This document shows positions 19,035-28,560 of a DNA stretch of 64,000 nt, piece after piece. Source of the DNA: Hermatobates lingyangjiaoensis. Taxonomy: Eukaryota > Arthropoda > Insecta > Hemiptera > Hermatobatidae. The notes beneath the pieces are model-generated. The model saw nothing but the letters and a program-made list of their open reading frames with translations. It made no database searches and was not told the origin of the DNA. The DNA lies in the NCBI GenBank assembly GCA_026182355.1, contig JAPFBL010000573.1:1-64000 (forward strand). Reading direction: 5' to 3'. The position numbers were made by a program, and so were the translations under genes. Each line of letters begins with the position of its first letter. The stretch's first letter is position 1.

Positions 19035-19210
19035 CGGTACTGTTTTCTTGACCACAAAATATTCACAAAACACTTTTTCTTTTTCTCGGAGTTTGGTCAG
19101 GGTTGTAATACGGTACTGTTTTCTTGACCACAAAATATTCACAAAACACTTTCCCTGACCAAACTCCGAGAAAAAGAAAAAGTGTTTTGTATATATATAA
19201 TATATATAAT
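19032..19210. repeat. Family M repeat: direct and inverted copies
   Basis: 'acggtactgttttcttgacc' occurs at 19034 and 19109, and 'gagtttggtcaggg' at 19089 appears inverted (ccctgaccaaactc) at 19154. A hammerhead-like reading is possible but weak (CTGACCA..ACTCC-GAGAAA). Confidence 0.6.
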
Positions 19211-19760
19211 GAGACTATTTTGCTTTCATTATCGTTGTTGGGTCTACCATTTCTTCAGGAGTGACTATAGAATTTACTGTTTCGTAGTTGACTTGATAAA
19301 AGACCTATTTTTGTCAGCTACTAATAATTAATAAATAAATCAAAACTAACAGTCTTCAAATATTAATCATTTTATATTAAATGAAACCAGATGGTTTATT
19401 TATATATATATATAGGTTGCGAAGTATAAGAGTTGGACAAAACGAGTGAAACTGTTATAGTGTCATACATAACAATAGTTGATGATTGGGCTTTTAGAGC
19501 TGGCAATATGGAGTTCATTATAGTCGGCCAAACCCTTTCCACTTTATTTATCTTGTCTATACAGTCCTTCTCTGAATGGACTCAACCCTCATTTCTTTTT
19601 CATTGTAGTGTTCGTTTTGAAACAACTTCATTCTGACGTTTTCCACATATATATTCATTCATTCAAATTATTCTACACTTCAATTTATTTTATTTTTCTT
19701 CAAGAGTAATTTAGTGTAATTTAATACTTAGATAACTACATAATTTTTCTATATATATAT
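19211..19760. other. Unassigned sequence
   Basis: No gene recognised. The 67-residue frame at 19433-19636 has no familiar motif. 'gttgggtctaccatttcttcagg' near 19230 may be an old terminal repeat. Confidence 0.35.
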
Positions 19761-19855
19761 AACAAATTCAATAATATATCAACCTTTGGATAGAATAGGT
19801 GTCTAATGTAATCGGGATTCGGTCAATTTTCCAGGATCAAAATCAAACTCTCAAT

Positions 19856-19894
19856 GCCGACGTTTCGGTTTTATTTAAAACCTTTTTCATAGGC
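19856..19894 (-). ncRNA. Hammerhead-like core, family I (copy 1)
   Basis: GCC, TATGAAAAA, stem II GGTTTT/AAAACC, GAAACGTC, GGC. GCC/GGC stem I and stem II are clear, but the first box is TATGAAAA rather than CTGANGA. Confidence 0.5.
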
Positions 19895-20110
19895 AGAAGT
19901 CAGAATTTTTGAATTAGAAAAATGATGACATTTACATTATATAAAATGAAGTAACAATAGATAGTTAGTAAACTAACATCTTAACTGGTCAAAAACTTGG
20001 ACCAGACTCACTTTGACCAGTTAAGATGTTAGTTCACTAACTATCTATTGTTACTTCATTTTATATAATGTAAATTTCATCATTTTTCTAATTCAAAAAT
20101 TCTGACTTCT

Positions 20111-20149
20111 GCCTATGAAAAAGGTTTTAAATAAAACCGAAACGTCGGC
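20111..20149 (+). ncRNA. Hammerhead-like core, family I (copy 2)
   Basis: Mirror partner of the copy at 19856 with the same stems and the same altered first box. Confidence 0.5.
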
Positions 20150-20309
20150 ATTGAGAGTTTGATTTTGATCCTGGAAAATTGATCCAATCCCGATTACATT
20201 AGACACCTATATATATATATACTTTTTTTCGTTGGAAATACGATCCAAAACGGACAAATATAGTTCAATATAAACAAAGAAACATAGAGAAATCAGAAGA
20301 ACACACTTA

Positions 20310-20342
20310 CAGTCTCTAATTTTCGGTTTGAACCGTCTTCAG
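20310..20342 (-). ncRNA. Hammerhead-like core, family A (copy 2)
   Basis: CTGAAGA, extra C, GGTT/AACC stem II, GAAAATT, with TCTCT/AGAGA stem I. Downstream (3') of the GIY-YIG fragment on the same strand. Confidence 0.7.
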
Positions 20343-20679
20343 GAGAGATAAGGGAGGGAAACCAAGCGCACTGGATCAGAGACGGTTGGAGACCAACAGT
20401 GTTGCCGCATGCGCGCCCGTTCACAGAAAATAAGGTAGACAGGAATCAATTCATAATTAATTTATAATTTATAAAATAAAATAATGGAATATGAAAACAA
20501 TAAATATATAAAAAAAAGAAAAAATTGAAAAAATAAGGGAAATTGATACAGAGAAATTGATACATAAACAAAAGTGCTGACTAAGCTATGATAAAATAAA
20601 ATAAAACTAAGAATACAAATAATAATAACAAATGAAATAATTTAATAAAAAATGTGAAAAGGCAAGGAACTTTTAGACA

Positions 20680-20978
20680 TTATCGCTTTAGATTGAGGCC
20701 AGGTGCACTGCGCGCACTTAATAGCCAAATATGGGCTTCTTCGGAGGCTCGTAGTGTGAGATCTTTGCTGTCAGGGGGTATTTGTCGCAGAATCTGTAAC
20801 CTGTAGCACTCATTAAAAGGGAGACCGTGGCTATTGGCATGTATGGCAATGGGAAGATGGGAGCGACTATTGACTGAAGCTCTGTGATTGTTCATACGGA
20901 GACTAAGCTTGGTGGATGCTTGGCCTACGTAGAACGAAACACACTTGGTACACTCCAAACGGTACACACACAATCTAA
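20680..20978 (-). pseudogene. PLE C-terminus: GIY-YIG endonuclease fragment
   Basis: The minus frame reads CVYRLECTKCVSFYVGQAS, then LSLRMNNHRASV, and ends LRASEEAHIWLL...APGLNLKR and a stop at about 20680. VYRL and YVG stand for the GIY and YIG strands. The CxxC between them, the R and H of the helix, and the later E followed by a GLN block match the Penelope-type endonuclease, which nicks target DNA for reverse transcription. Reverse transcriptase and linker are missing. The in-frame residues before CVYRL (MKRQGTFRHYRFR) come from the inverted copy of the element's own 3' region, not from the protein. Confidence 0.85.
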
Positions 20979-21321
20979 AGCGATAATGTCTAAAAGTTCC
21001 TTGCCTTTTCACATTTTTTATTAAATTATTTCATTTGTTATTATTATTTGTATTCTTAGTTTTATTTTATTTTATCATAGCTTAGTCAGCACTTTTGTTT
21101 ATGTATCAATTTCTCTGTATCAATTTCCCTTATTTTTTCAATTTTTTCTTTTTTATATATTTATTGTTTTCATATTCCATTATTTTATTTTATAAAGTAT
21201 AAATTAATTATAAATTGATTCCTGTCTACCTTATTTTCTGTGAACGGGCGCGCATGCGGCAACACTGTTGGTCTCCAACCGTCTCTGATCGAGTGCGCTT
21301 GGTTTCCCTCTCTTATCTCTC

Positions 21322-21354
21322 CTGAAGACGGTTCAAACCGAAAATTAGAGACTG
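21322..21354 (+). ncRNA. Hammerhead-like core, family A (copy 3)
   Basis: Mirror partner of the copy at 20310 with the same CTGAAGA, extra C, GGTT/AACC, GAAA and TCTCT/AGAGA pattern. Confidence 0.72.
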
Positions 21355-21401
21355 TAAGTGTGTTCTTCTGATTTCTCTATGTTTCTTTGTTTATATTGAA
21401 A

Positions 21402-21471
<70 letters not shown>

Positions 21472-21480
21472 ATATATATA
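21402..21480. repeat. (TA)n microsatellite
   Basis: About 75 bases of TA directly after the family A terminal repeat. Confidence 0.92.
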
Positions 21481-21612
21481 TGTTCTATTAAAACCTATGC
21501 CTATTTCTATTTTGACACATTTTCGAATTAATTTTCCAAATTTCCTTACCTCTGGCTTCCATAAGTTTGAGACAAGATAAATCAGTTCTCCAAAATTTTT
21601 ATTTCTGTATAT

Positions 21613-21646
21613 CGTTATGTTTCGGTCTTCATCGACCATTATCAAG
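21613..21646 (-). ncRNA. Hammerhead-like core, family H (copy 2)
   Basis: TTGATAA, extra T, stem II GGTC/GACC (GGTCgatgaaGACC), GAAACATAACG. The first box is mutated. Confidence 0.55.
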
Positions 21647-21763
21647 GATGTTATTTATAATCGTAGTTTCACAATTTACTTAAAAACTAATATAATTTTA
21701 AACTGAAAAAACTCAAATAAACTATTCGCAAAGTCAACTCCACGTAAACATGACAACGGAAGT

Positions 21764-21814
21764 TATCAACAGGTAGTGACATGTATCAATGAAGGCCTGC
21801 TCCCCAAATATACG

Positions 21815-21822
<8 letters not shown>
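21764..21822 (+). pseudogene. PLE N-terminal coding fragment (N5)
   Basis: The plus frame reads YQQVVTCINEGLLPKYTK and enters (TA)n at about 21820. It lies about 120 bp from a minus-strand family H core, similar to the N4 layout. Confidence 0.5.
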
Positions 21823-21865
<43 letters not shown>

Positions 21866-21955
21866 TTAATTAAACAAAACACGATCCAAACTGGACACAA
21901 TATGAGATCAAAATTCAAGAAGAGTAACACACAGACTAAGGAAACACACTTACAG

Positions 21956-21984
21956 ACTGAAATTTTCGGATAATCCGTCTTCAG
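21956..21984 (-). ncRNA. Hammerhead-like core, family B (copy 3)
   Basis: CTGAAGA, extra C, stem II GGAT/ATCC, GAAAATTTCAG. This copy has the best-paired stem II of family B. Confidence 0.62.
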
Positions 21985-22013
21985 GAGAAAAGAGAAAGGG
22001 AGACCAAGCACGT

Positions 22014-22045
22014 TGTAGACGGATTACCCGAAAATTTGAGTCTGT
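22014..22045 (+). ncRNA. Truncated hammerhead-like core, family B (copy 4)
   Basis: Only AGA of CTGAAGA remains before the stem II and GAAAATTTGAG half. Presumed inactive. Confidence 0.45.
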
Positions 22046-22111
22046 AAGTGTGTTTCCTTACTCTGTGTGTTACTCTACTTGAATTTTGAACTCGTATATA
22101 TATATATATAG

Positions 22112-22235
22112 TTCAATATAGAAAAAGAAACATAGAGAAATCAAAAGAACACACTTACAGTTCCTTTTTTTTGTTTTGAACCATCTTCAGGAGAGATAAC
22201 TGAGGGAAACCAAGCACACTGGTTCAGAGACGGTT
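22112..22235 (-). repeat. PLE terminal repeat, family A copy 4
   Basis: A minus-strand family A unit next to the family B pair, diverged in the core. Confidence 0.55.
22158..22190 (-). ncRNA. Degenerate hammerhead-like core, family A (copy 4)
   Basis: CTGAAGA and stem II half GGTTC remain. The GAAA box and the second strand have become a T/A-rich run. Confidence 0.35.
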
Positions 22236-22560
22236 GGGCCTATTACAGTATTAATAAAAGACTGTTTTAAGAATAATAGCATATCACCTAGGAACATGAC
22301 TGGCAGGAAGTACACGTATTTTACCAAGGTTGAAAAGTAGATGCAAGGTCTCTTGCATTTCATTATTTCAGCTCCTTTTTTACTTGTTTATTTATTTAAG
22401 ATTGGCCAAAAGTCACCTGGCACTAATACAAACTTATATTAAACGTTCAGTTTTCATTTATTCATTTGAAATATAAATATTGATTTAATACTGTAAGTTA
22501 AGGTGGTTAGAGGTGGTGTTTGGGAAATGATGAATGTAATTTTTTTTTCTTTTTTTTATT
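22236..22560. other. Unassigned sequence
   Basis: No gene recognised. AT-rich with a T run at about 22543-22558. Confidence 0.35.
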
Positions 22561-22568
22561 ATTTTAAG

Positions 22569-22606
<38 letters not shown>
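22569..22606. repeat. (TA)n at PLE N-terminal breakpoint
   Basis: TA run continuing directly from the LLPIYTN codons of the minus-strand fragment N6. Confidence 0.8.
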
Positions 22607-22607
<1 letters not shown>

Positions 22608-22609
22608 TA

Positions 22610-22770
22610 TAAATAGGGAGCAGACCTTCTTTTATACATATTGTGTTGAACTGAATTGCCTTAATTAAACATACCTTTTTTTTGAGCAGTTTTTCATATT
22701 TCCTTGCTAATTTTAAATCGTCTTGATTTAGCTGGTGGATTATTTGAGCGAAACTCTGGTAAGCCATCAA
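22610..22770 (-). pseudogene. PLE N-terminal coding fragment (N6)
   Basis: This is the longest N-terminal piece. The minus frame includes NQDDLKLARKYEKLLKKKVC, LIKAIQFNTICIKEGLL and PIYTN before (TA)n. A charged helix followed by C-I/L-KEGLLP fits the region ahead of the reverse transcriptase in Penelope-like proteins. It is mirrored at 22797-22916. Confidence 0.55.
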
Positions 22771-22796
22771 TATTTAATGATTAACAATATTAACAA

Positions 22797-22911
22797 TATT
22801 GATGGCTTACCAGAGTTTCAAGACCAGCTAAATCAAGACGATTTAAAATTAGCAAGGATTTGAAAAACTGCTCAAAAAAAGGTATGTTTAATTAAGGCAA
22901 TTCAGTTCAAC

Positions 22912-22916
<5 letters not shown>
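22797..22916 (+). pseudogene. PLE N-terminal coding fragment (N7), mirror of N6
   Basis: The plus strand repeats N6 in inverted orientation, with a stop from 'aaggatttga' and small changes. It ends at FNT, where (TA)n starts, earlier than N6. The two arms meet in 'aacaatattaacaatatt'. Confidence 0.5.

Positions 22917-22961
<45 letters not shown>
22917..22961. repeat. (TA)n between two PLE N-terminal fragments
   Basis: TA run shared between N7 (plus) and N8 (minus). Confidence 0.85.
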
Positions 22962-22962
<1 letters not shown>

Positions 22963-22965
<3 letters not shown>

Positions 22966-23055
22966 AATTTGGGGACCAATCCTTCTTTTAAACATGTTTT
23001 GTTAAATGAACGTTGTACTAAGGCATGAATAAATTCCAGAAGTCCTTAAAATAAT
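22963..23055 (-). pseudogene. PLE N-terminal coding fragment (N8)
   Basis: The minus frame reads LLEFIHALVQRSFNKTCLKE then GLVPKFT, and enters (TA)n. It is a close relative of N4 at 18438. 'attattttaag' precedes the reading frame here too. Confidence 0.52.
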
Positions 23056-24148
23056 AGAGAAAAAAGAAAGGAACAAGAACTTGGGCTCAAACACTTGAGT
23101 TCAAACAAAATTTTACAATGTGTTATAAAATCTGAAACTCTGTATTGAGTCGGGTGGAAAATGTGTTGCTCAAGAACTACATCAATTCGTACAATTTTAA
23201 AAAATTTTCATATTTAGATAGTTATAGAGGATTTCACTTTGAAAAATTTTAAAGATGTTTCAGATTTATATGTTTGATTTACTGTCGGGTGACTTTTGGC
23301 CAGCCCTGAATTATCAATAAAGGTTTCAAGGTTCAACTTTAATTTAGGACCAATCGGGTTGATAGTTTCAGTTTCTTAGCCCAAAACTTCTTACTAAATA
23401 TGCTAAAAAGCTCTAATGAATATCTCTTTGAAGAGACCTTTAACAAAAGTTTGATGGAAAGAATAATAAATATATGAAGCCACATAAATAGACTTTCTAT
23501 AAATGAATAGTAGATTCTATAATTCTATATTCTATAAATAATATTCTTTATAAAATATATAAAAAATATTCTATAAATAAATAGTATGAATTTCCATAAA
23601 CTAAATTAGGCCAACCCTTCTTCAGAAGGTCGTTCAGAGAAAGTAAGCCTCCAGTATTTGAAGTCTCGATGGTTAATTAGTTAATTTTAACCAGGGTCTA
23701 GTTTTATTAGTGTATTAATTAATTGTGCTAACGAAATATTGAAGATAGAGAAATTACACTAGCAATTAGCAGTGACGATGCAAAGTTAAAGTGCTTTAAA
23801 AGCTCTTCAAAGTTGATTTGGCTAACTATAAGGTAAGAACTTTTGTTAAGAAGAGGTTAAATATGTTGAAAACTAAAACACCGAGGTATTTTACTTAATA
23901 GTCATCATAATAATGATAAAATGTAAAAATTATAGAATTAAGCCCTCAGAAAAAAAAAAACGTATAAGAGTTAGCTTACGATAAGTTATTCATTATGTTC
24001 TGTACAAGCTTGGCGACCAGTTACTTGATAAAATTATCATTCAAAAAGAATTTTTCCACCTTAAGTGGGTTTTAATAAAATTACAGAAAAAAAAGTTGAG
24101 GAGAAAAAAATGTAGTCTAAAAATAGGTTTTTGGCAAAATATGTTATC
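23056..24148. other. AT-rich unassigned sequence
   Basis: No gene recognised. A short cluster of 'attctataaataaa' variants lies at 23510-23585. The minus-strand K copy probably enters near 23950-24050, but its edge is unclear. Confidence 0.4.
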
Positions 24149-25218
24149 ATCTACACCAGTGCTCCGCAAAGTTTTCTAACCTACGACGAACCAAAATTCT
24201 TTCTAGAATTCCGTGGCACACCAAAAGCTAAAGCATATAGGTATTTATTTTACAATAAATGTTTTGTTTTTTTTATTTGAAAAGAAATTATTATTCCAAA
24301 AGAAGAATTTTTCCATTTTAAGTGGGTTTTGGCAAAATTACAGACAAAAGTTCGGGAGAAAAAAAGTGTAAGTAATATAAAAAAAAAGTTTTAGACTACA
24401 ACGGGAAAGTTTAGACTTAAAAATAAGTGACTTTCCCATCATGCATAATTCCTCCCAAACAATAGGGATCATCTATAACAATGCTCTGCAACCTTTTCTA
24501 ACCTAAGACGCACCAAAATTCTTTCTGGAATTCTGCGGCTTTCCAAAAGCTAAATCAAATAGATATTAATTGATAACACAAATTTTACAATAAATGATTG
24601 TTTTTTATTTGAAAAGTATAGATACATAAAACTATAACATATTTATTTCTACACAATCATAATAATTATTAATGTGATATCTGCGCTTGTTTCAACGAAC
24701 ACAAAAGTTTTATATTCGGCTCAATATTTGACAACGCAACCCGAAGTTCTTGGTCAAGATCTTTTAAGCATGACCGCTTATCATTTTTAATGAATACAAG
24801 AGTTGAAAAACTTTGCTGACATAGACAGTGAAAATAGAAGTAATGTTTAGATTCCTTTGTAGGGAATGTGAGGATATTCTTTTTTAACGTAAATCCAGAA
24901 AACATCTAATGAAACTTTGGTGAAAAATTGTAAAATGTTAAATACAATGTATTTGACAACAGCCGCGGCACACCGGTTGCAGAACACTGATCTACACTAT
25001 GAAGCCCATTTTTGTGTAAAATATCAACTTGATCCATCAAAGATTCTGGAACGTAGTGTGGTAACAAGTAATGCTAACATACTCACCCACCCACCCACAC
25101 ACATGGACATCATCGAAAAAACATCATAAAATGACTTCTGAGACCTCAAAACATGTAATTAAATCAAAATTTCAGGATCGAATTTTTTCACGATCATTAT
25201 ACTTTACTTATAGTAAAG
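24020..25218 (-). repeat. Repeat K, minus-strand copy with nested hAT MITE
   Basis: The K 5' end is at 25218 (reverse of ctttactataagtaaag), followed by the usual 'tgatcgtgaaaaaattcgat', 'gatggatcaagttgatattt' and 'gaagaattatgcatgatggg' strings on the minus strand. It is interrupted at 24157-24989. K-like text also appears inside the inserted block (24300-24470), which implies a duplication of the K/hAT junction. Confidence 0.65.
24157..24989. mobile_element. hAT-type non-autonomous element (833 bp)
   Basis: Ends 'cagtgctccgcaa' and 'ttgcagaacactg' are inverted repeats. A perfect 8-bp duplication 'atctacac' flanks it (24149-24156 and 24990-24997), as expected for hAT. Inside, a second left-end-like sequence starts near 24479 (caatgctctgcaacc) after 180 bp of K-like sequence. 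There is no transposase. Confidence 0.82.
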
Positions 25219-25634
25219 CAAGAAAAAAAAACAGCCATGAAAATATGTTACAGACTATTAATAAACAGCCAGCCAGCTGTTGACAAATGGAGTTATTTCG
25301 CGGTTGATTTATCGCGCCAGCTCTCGTGCTAATCGAAACAGGTTGGTTATGCAAGTAAGGTTGTGTCAGAGTTCTTTAATGTCCTTGCACCTTGTTGTCA
25401 ATTCGCCAAGAGATTAGCGAAAGTAACAGCTGGTTTCTGTTAGGTAAACTGAACTTGCCGGTTCTTTATAACTCTTAACATAATATGGTTTTGTTTTTTT
25501 TTCTTTTACTCCGCTTTATTGTTGGATCTAAGTAACTTCCTTATTTGTGACGTATCAAGTGAAACCATAACCAACTGAACTTACAAAATTCTAATTCACT
25601 GGTCATAGAAAGTTTAGTCTATCTTTTTTATTTG
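25219..25634. other. Unassigned sequence
   Basis: No gene recognised; mildly higher GC at 25270-25420 with no long frame. Confidence 0.35.
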
Positions 25635-25690
25635 TTCTGAGGTAAAATGGATAAACCAACAAAAGTCTCCACACAAATGAAGTTTTATTC

Positions 25691-25723
25691 AACGCGTTTC
25701 GAACACTTTGTGTTCATCATCAG
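25691..25723 (-). ncRNA. Hammerhead-like core, family F (copy 6)
   Basis: CTGATGA, extra T, stem II GAACAC/GTGTTC, GAAACGCGTT. Stem I is not obvious here. Confidence 0.6.
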
Positions 25724-25756
25724 GAAGACACCAAGTACCACATCCTTGGTGTCTTC

Positions 25757-25789
25757 CTGATGATGAAGACAAAGTGTTCGAAACGCGTT
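25757..25789 (+). ncRNA. Hammerhead-like core, family F (copy 7)
   Basis: Mirror partner of the copy at 25691, with one stem II base changed (GAAGAC against GTGTTC). Confidence 0.55.
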
Positions 25790-26079
25790 GAATAAAACTT
25801 CATTTGTGTGGAGACTTTTGTTGGTTTATCCATTTTACCTCAGAATGAGTAAATACCAAACAATTACGGTTTGCACAACTAATGATTTTTTATTTGTATA
25901 TGATAACTAATATTGAGAATTTTATCGAAGATGTGTTTCACATATTAAAAAGTTTTTAACTTTGGTTTAGTTAAAGCAATGCTCTCATGAAAACTCTCAA
26001 GAGGTCTTCGTCAAAGTGAAAAACTCTACTGAAGGGTTTTTATTTTCAATTTCAATTGTAAAATCCTGTTGCTTATATA

Positions 26080-26190
26080 TAAGAAACTTAAAGGAATTAA
26101 AAGCAGACACTTACAGTCCCTAATTTTTGGTTTGAACCGTCTTCAGGAGAGAAAAGAGAGGGAAACCCAGTGCACTGGGTTCAGAAGATA
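26080..26190 (-). repeat. PLE terminal repeat, family A copy 5
   Basis: A solitary minus-strand family A unit without a nearby partner or TA run. Confidence 0.58.
26114..26146 (-). ncRNA. Hammerhead-like core, family A (copy 5)
   Basis: CTGAAGA, extra C, GGTT/AACC stem II, then AAAAATTAGGGAC. The G of GAAA is lost; stem I is TCTCT/AGGGA with a wobble pair. Confidence 0.5.
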
Positions 26191-26560
26191 TCATTTTATT
26201 AATATTTATAGCATCTTACATTGGGTATTACACTAAAGCAGTGGTTTTGATTTGGAATTCTGCAGAAAATATTACCTTTTGCTTTCAGTAATATAATTTA
26301 AAAACTTGAAAAACACTTATAACCAAACACCCTAGTTTGAAAAAGATACCAATTGATTTTTTTCGAATGATGTTTAAAAATATTTTGCTGTTGTTGTTTC
26401 CAAAATGTCATTTATAGTTCTTCTCATTTAGTGTTGTTTTCGAGTTGGTAACTGTAGTTGATTTGTTCTTTGCCTACCCACTCTACCCGGTTTTTTTTGA
26501 TTTTATGTTAGATGTTTTAATCTCATTCTCAAATTTATTACCGTAAGGATATTTCATGAC
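26191..26560. other. Unassigned sequence
   Basis: Nothing recognisable. Confidence 0.35.
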
Positions 26561-26566
26561 AAGAAG

Positions 26567-26870
26567 GTGGTAAGGTTAGCTCAGTGTAACATACACGCTG
26601 GTAGGTCTCGGGTTCGATACCCAACTGACCCTCGATATATTAACATGGGAAGTGAATAAATCTGAGCATATCGTCTCTCGGAGAGGATGTACGATGTCAA
26701 GTACTTGTTAAAGATCTCTACTGTAAATACATTTGAGTTAGGCAAAATATAGAACTTCCAATGTAGAATCAACAGGTAAATGTGTCTCGCCCATTACTAA
26801 AATGGGTGCCAAATAATAAATGAGCCACAATTTCCACCCCCTAGAACAGTACTAAAATGTGAAAGCCTTA
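26567..26870 (+). mobile_element. tRNA-derived SINE, variant 3' end
   Basis: The head is 'ggttagctcagtgtaac' and 'gggttcgataccc' (box A and box B-like), and the body includes 'gaataaatctgagcat' and 'gatgtacgatgtcaag'. After 'ttgagttaggcaaaat' it continues into 'aaaatgggtgccaaataat' instead of the usual tail. The latter string is also found at about 35446, so this is a second SINE subfamily. Confidence 0.72.
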
Positions 26871-26959
26871 TAAGTGTGGACGTTGGAAAACGAATATATT
26901 TCACACTAGCTGATATCAGACTTGGGCTAAACTTTTCCTACAAAGAAATGTCAGAAATG

Positions 26960-27110
26960 TACAACATTTGTTCATAGCTAGAAATTATAAATGAAACCTC
27001 TTTATAAACAATAGTTTATTATGAAGAGATACTGTTTATGTTAAGAATTATCTGCAATACAAAAATTTTGTTGTTGCTGAACTGAAAAAAAACCTTATAA
27101 TTTTTTTTAA
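26960..27110 (+). repeat. Dispersed repeat U, copy 1
   Basis: 'catagctagaaattata', 'gtttattatgaa' and 'agaattatct' match 30700-30850. Unclassified. Confidence 0.55.
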
Positions 27111-27244
27111 AAATTGGCTCGTAAAATACAACAAATGCTAATACTTCTTTGCAAAAGGTATTAAAGAAACCATATCACCGTTGAGACAACTGAATGAATA
27201 CTATGGTAGTAGAGATTATGCAAAGTTTCATTTCCAACGTAGTG

Positions 27245-27375
27245 CAATCAGTTATTATGAGGTATTTACTTATTGTAGGGTAAAAAGCTAATAAAATAGT
27301 CTCCACATATAGGAATTTAAAAGCATAAACAACGCGTTTCGAACATCTAGTGTTTTTCTTCAGGCATTAACTAAA
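27245..27375 (-). repeat. PLE terminal repeat, family F copy 8
   Basis: A single minus-strand F unit beginning 'tgtagggtaaaaagc' and 'gtctccacata'. Confidence 0.6.
27331..27363 (-). ncRNA. Hammerhead-like core, family F (copy 8)
   Basis: CTGAAGA, extra A, AAACACT..ATGTTC stem II, GAAACGCGTT on the minus strand. Confidence 0.6.
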
Positions 27376-27460
27376 AAAATACACTGTCCTCAGAGAAGTT
27401 ATCTACAGTACAAAGTTAATGGTACAAAACATCTTCAGGTTACATATTTTTTTTTTTTTG

Positions 27461-27790
27461 AGTAAGGAGATGAAATGCGTTAAGCACGTAGTGCTGGACT
27501 CCCAGATAAACCAGCTACCAACTAAAACATCCTACTTTTCTTGTAGGACACTAGCCTGGAACTGTTTCCCACCTTCCCTAAGGCTAGGCCATTCAAATTA
27601 TAATAATAATAATAATAATGATAATAATAATAATAATAATATTTTTTTTTGTTTTTTGGTAAGAAGGTGAAATACGTTACGCACATAGTGCTGGACTCCC
27701 AGATAAACCAGCTACCAACTAAAACACCCCCTTTTCTTCTAGGACACTAGTCTGGAACTGTTTCCCACCTTCCCTAAGGCTAGGCCATTC
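27461..27790 (+). repeat. Tandem duplication flanking a (TAA)n tract
   Basis: About 135 bp beginning 'gagatgaaatgcgttaagc' and ending 'aaggctaggccattc' (27464-27594) recurs at 27661-27790 with a few changes. A (TAA)n run lies between at 27597-27641. Function unknown. Confidence 0.85.
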
Positions 27791-27832
27791 TTTACGTAAG
27801 GTAGCCTTACTTTAGAATTAGTTACTCTAGCT

Positions 27833-28517
27833 CAGAGTTTTTCAAACTTTTTTTCGACGCGACACCCTTTTTGGTTCCAGTAACTTTCTCAGGAACCCCA
27901 GATTCTAATGATTTCATACAATCATAATATAAATATTTCGATATGCCTTTTTAAATAGTATGTATGTTTAAAAACAATTAAAAAAGTAATATTACTACAA
28001 TGTTTATTTTTCAAATAAAAATTCAAAACTAAAAGATTTTAATTTTCATATTTTCTACAAGTGCATAACACATTAAACAGAATTACTAGCAATTTTAGCA
28101 CACAGTTTGTTTTGTAATCATTTTTGGCTTCATAGTTGAAAGTTTGATTCTCAAGTTAACCCCAGCATTAAGTCTACTGCGGTATTTGGTTTCTATGGCA
28201 GTTTAAAGGGAAAATCCAGTTTCACATAAGTAGGTAGTGGGAAATGGCAGCAATGTGTGAAGTGCTAATTTTGCAATAGCAGGACATTCAGGAATCAGAT
28301 AGTTCCAAAAACTGACTAGTAATTCATCCTAAATATGAATAAAATTTTAACCACTTCTACTTATGGGTATATGTAGATATAAACATTATTAAGTTTCATG
28401 ATTCACAAGAAATATAGAATAAATCCATACCAAAAAAAAAATAGAAAAATGTTTTTACTAAATGTTTTTCATGGAACACCAGACAGTCCGTTAAGGAACC
28501 CACTTTGGAAACCTCTA
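27833..28517. mobile_element. hAT-type non-autonomous element (685 bp)
   Basis: Left end 'cagagtttttcaaac' and right end 'tttggaaacctcta' are imperfect inverted repeats. The flanks 'ctctagct' (27825-27832) and 'ctccagct' (28518-28525) are an 8-bp duplication with one change. The interior is AT-rich and non-coding. Confidence 0.75.
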
Positions 28518-28560
28518 CTCCAGCTCTTCTAGATGTCTATTTTGTTGGTAAGGACTAGCC

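Larger units (their letters stand above)
19797..20209. repeat. Large palindrome, family I
   Basis: Arms of about 195 bp (19797-19995 and 20017-20209) differ at only a few positions and meet at 'actggtcaaaaacttggaccag'. Each arm holds one core. Outer ends abut TA runs. Confidence 0.9.
20241..21405. repeat. PLE inverted repeat with a GIY-YIG fragment in the loop
   Basis: Arms of about 440 bp (about 20255-20695 and 20985-21405) hold family A terminal repeats and identical 3' flanking sequence ending in 'cgctttagattg'. The loop (about 20696-20984) holds the end of the PLE protein on the minus strand. A hairpin motif (minus) is at 20241-20255, and (TA)n follows the right arm at 21402-21480. Confidence 0.9.
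21880..22097. repeat. Inverted pair of family B terminal repeats
   Basis: Minus (21897-21995) and plus (22014-22097) arms; a central deletion has removed the start of the plus core. A terminal hairpin motif (minus) at 21881-21896 follows a (TA)n tract. Confidence 0.78.
25636..25846. repeat. Near-perfect palindrome of family F terminal repeats
   Basis: Arms of about 100 bp (25636-25735 and 25747-25846) from 'ttctgaggtaaaatgg' inwards. The centre is 'caccaagtaccacatccttggtg'. Both arms carry cores. Confidence 0.92.

Noticed and set aside
19032..19210. Family M as another hammerhead family
   Set aside because: Only CTGACCA and a GAGAAA-like string are present. Stem II is at most two pairs and stem I is not evident.
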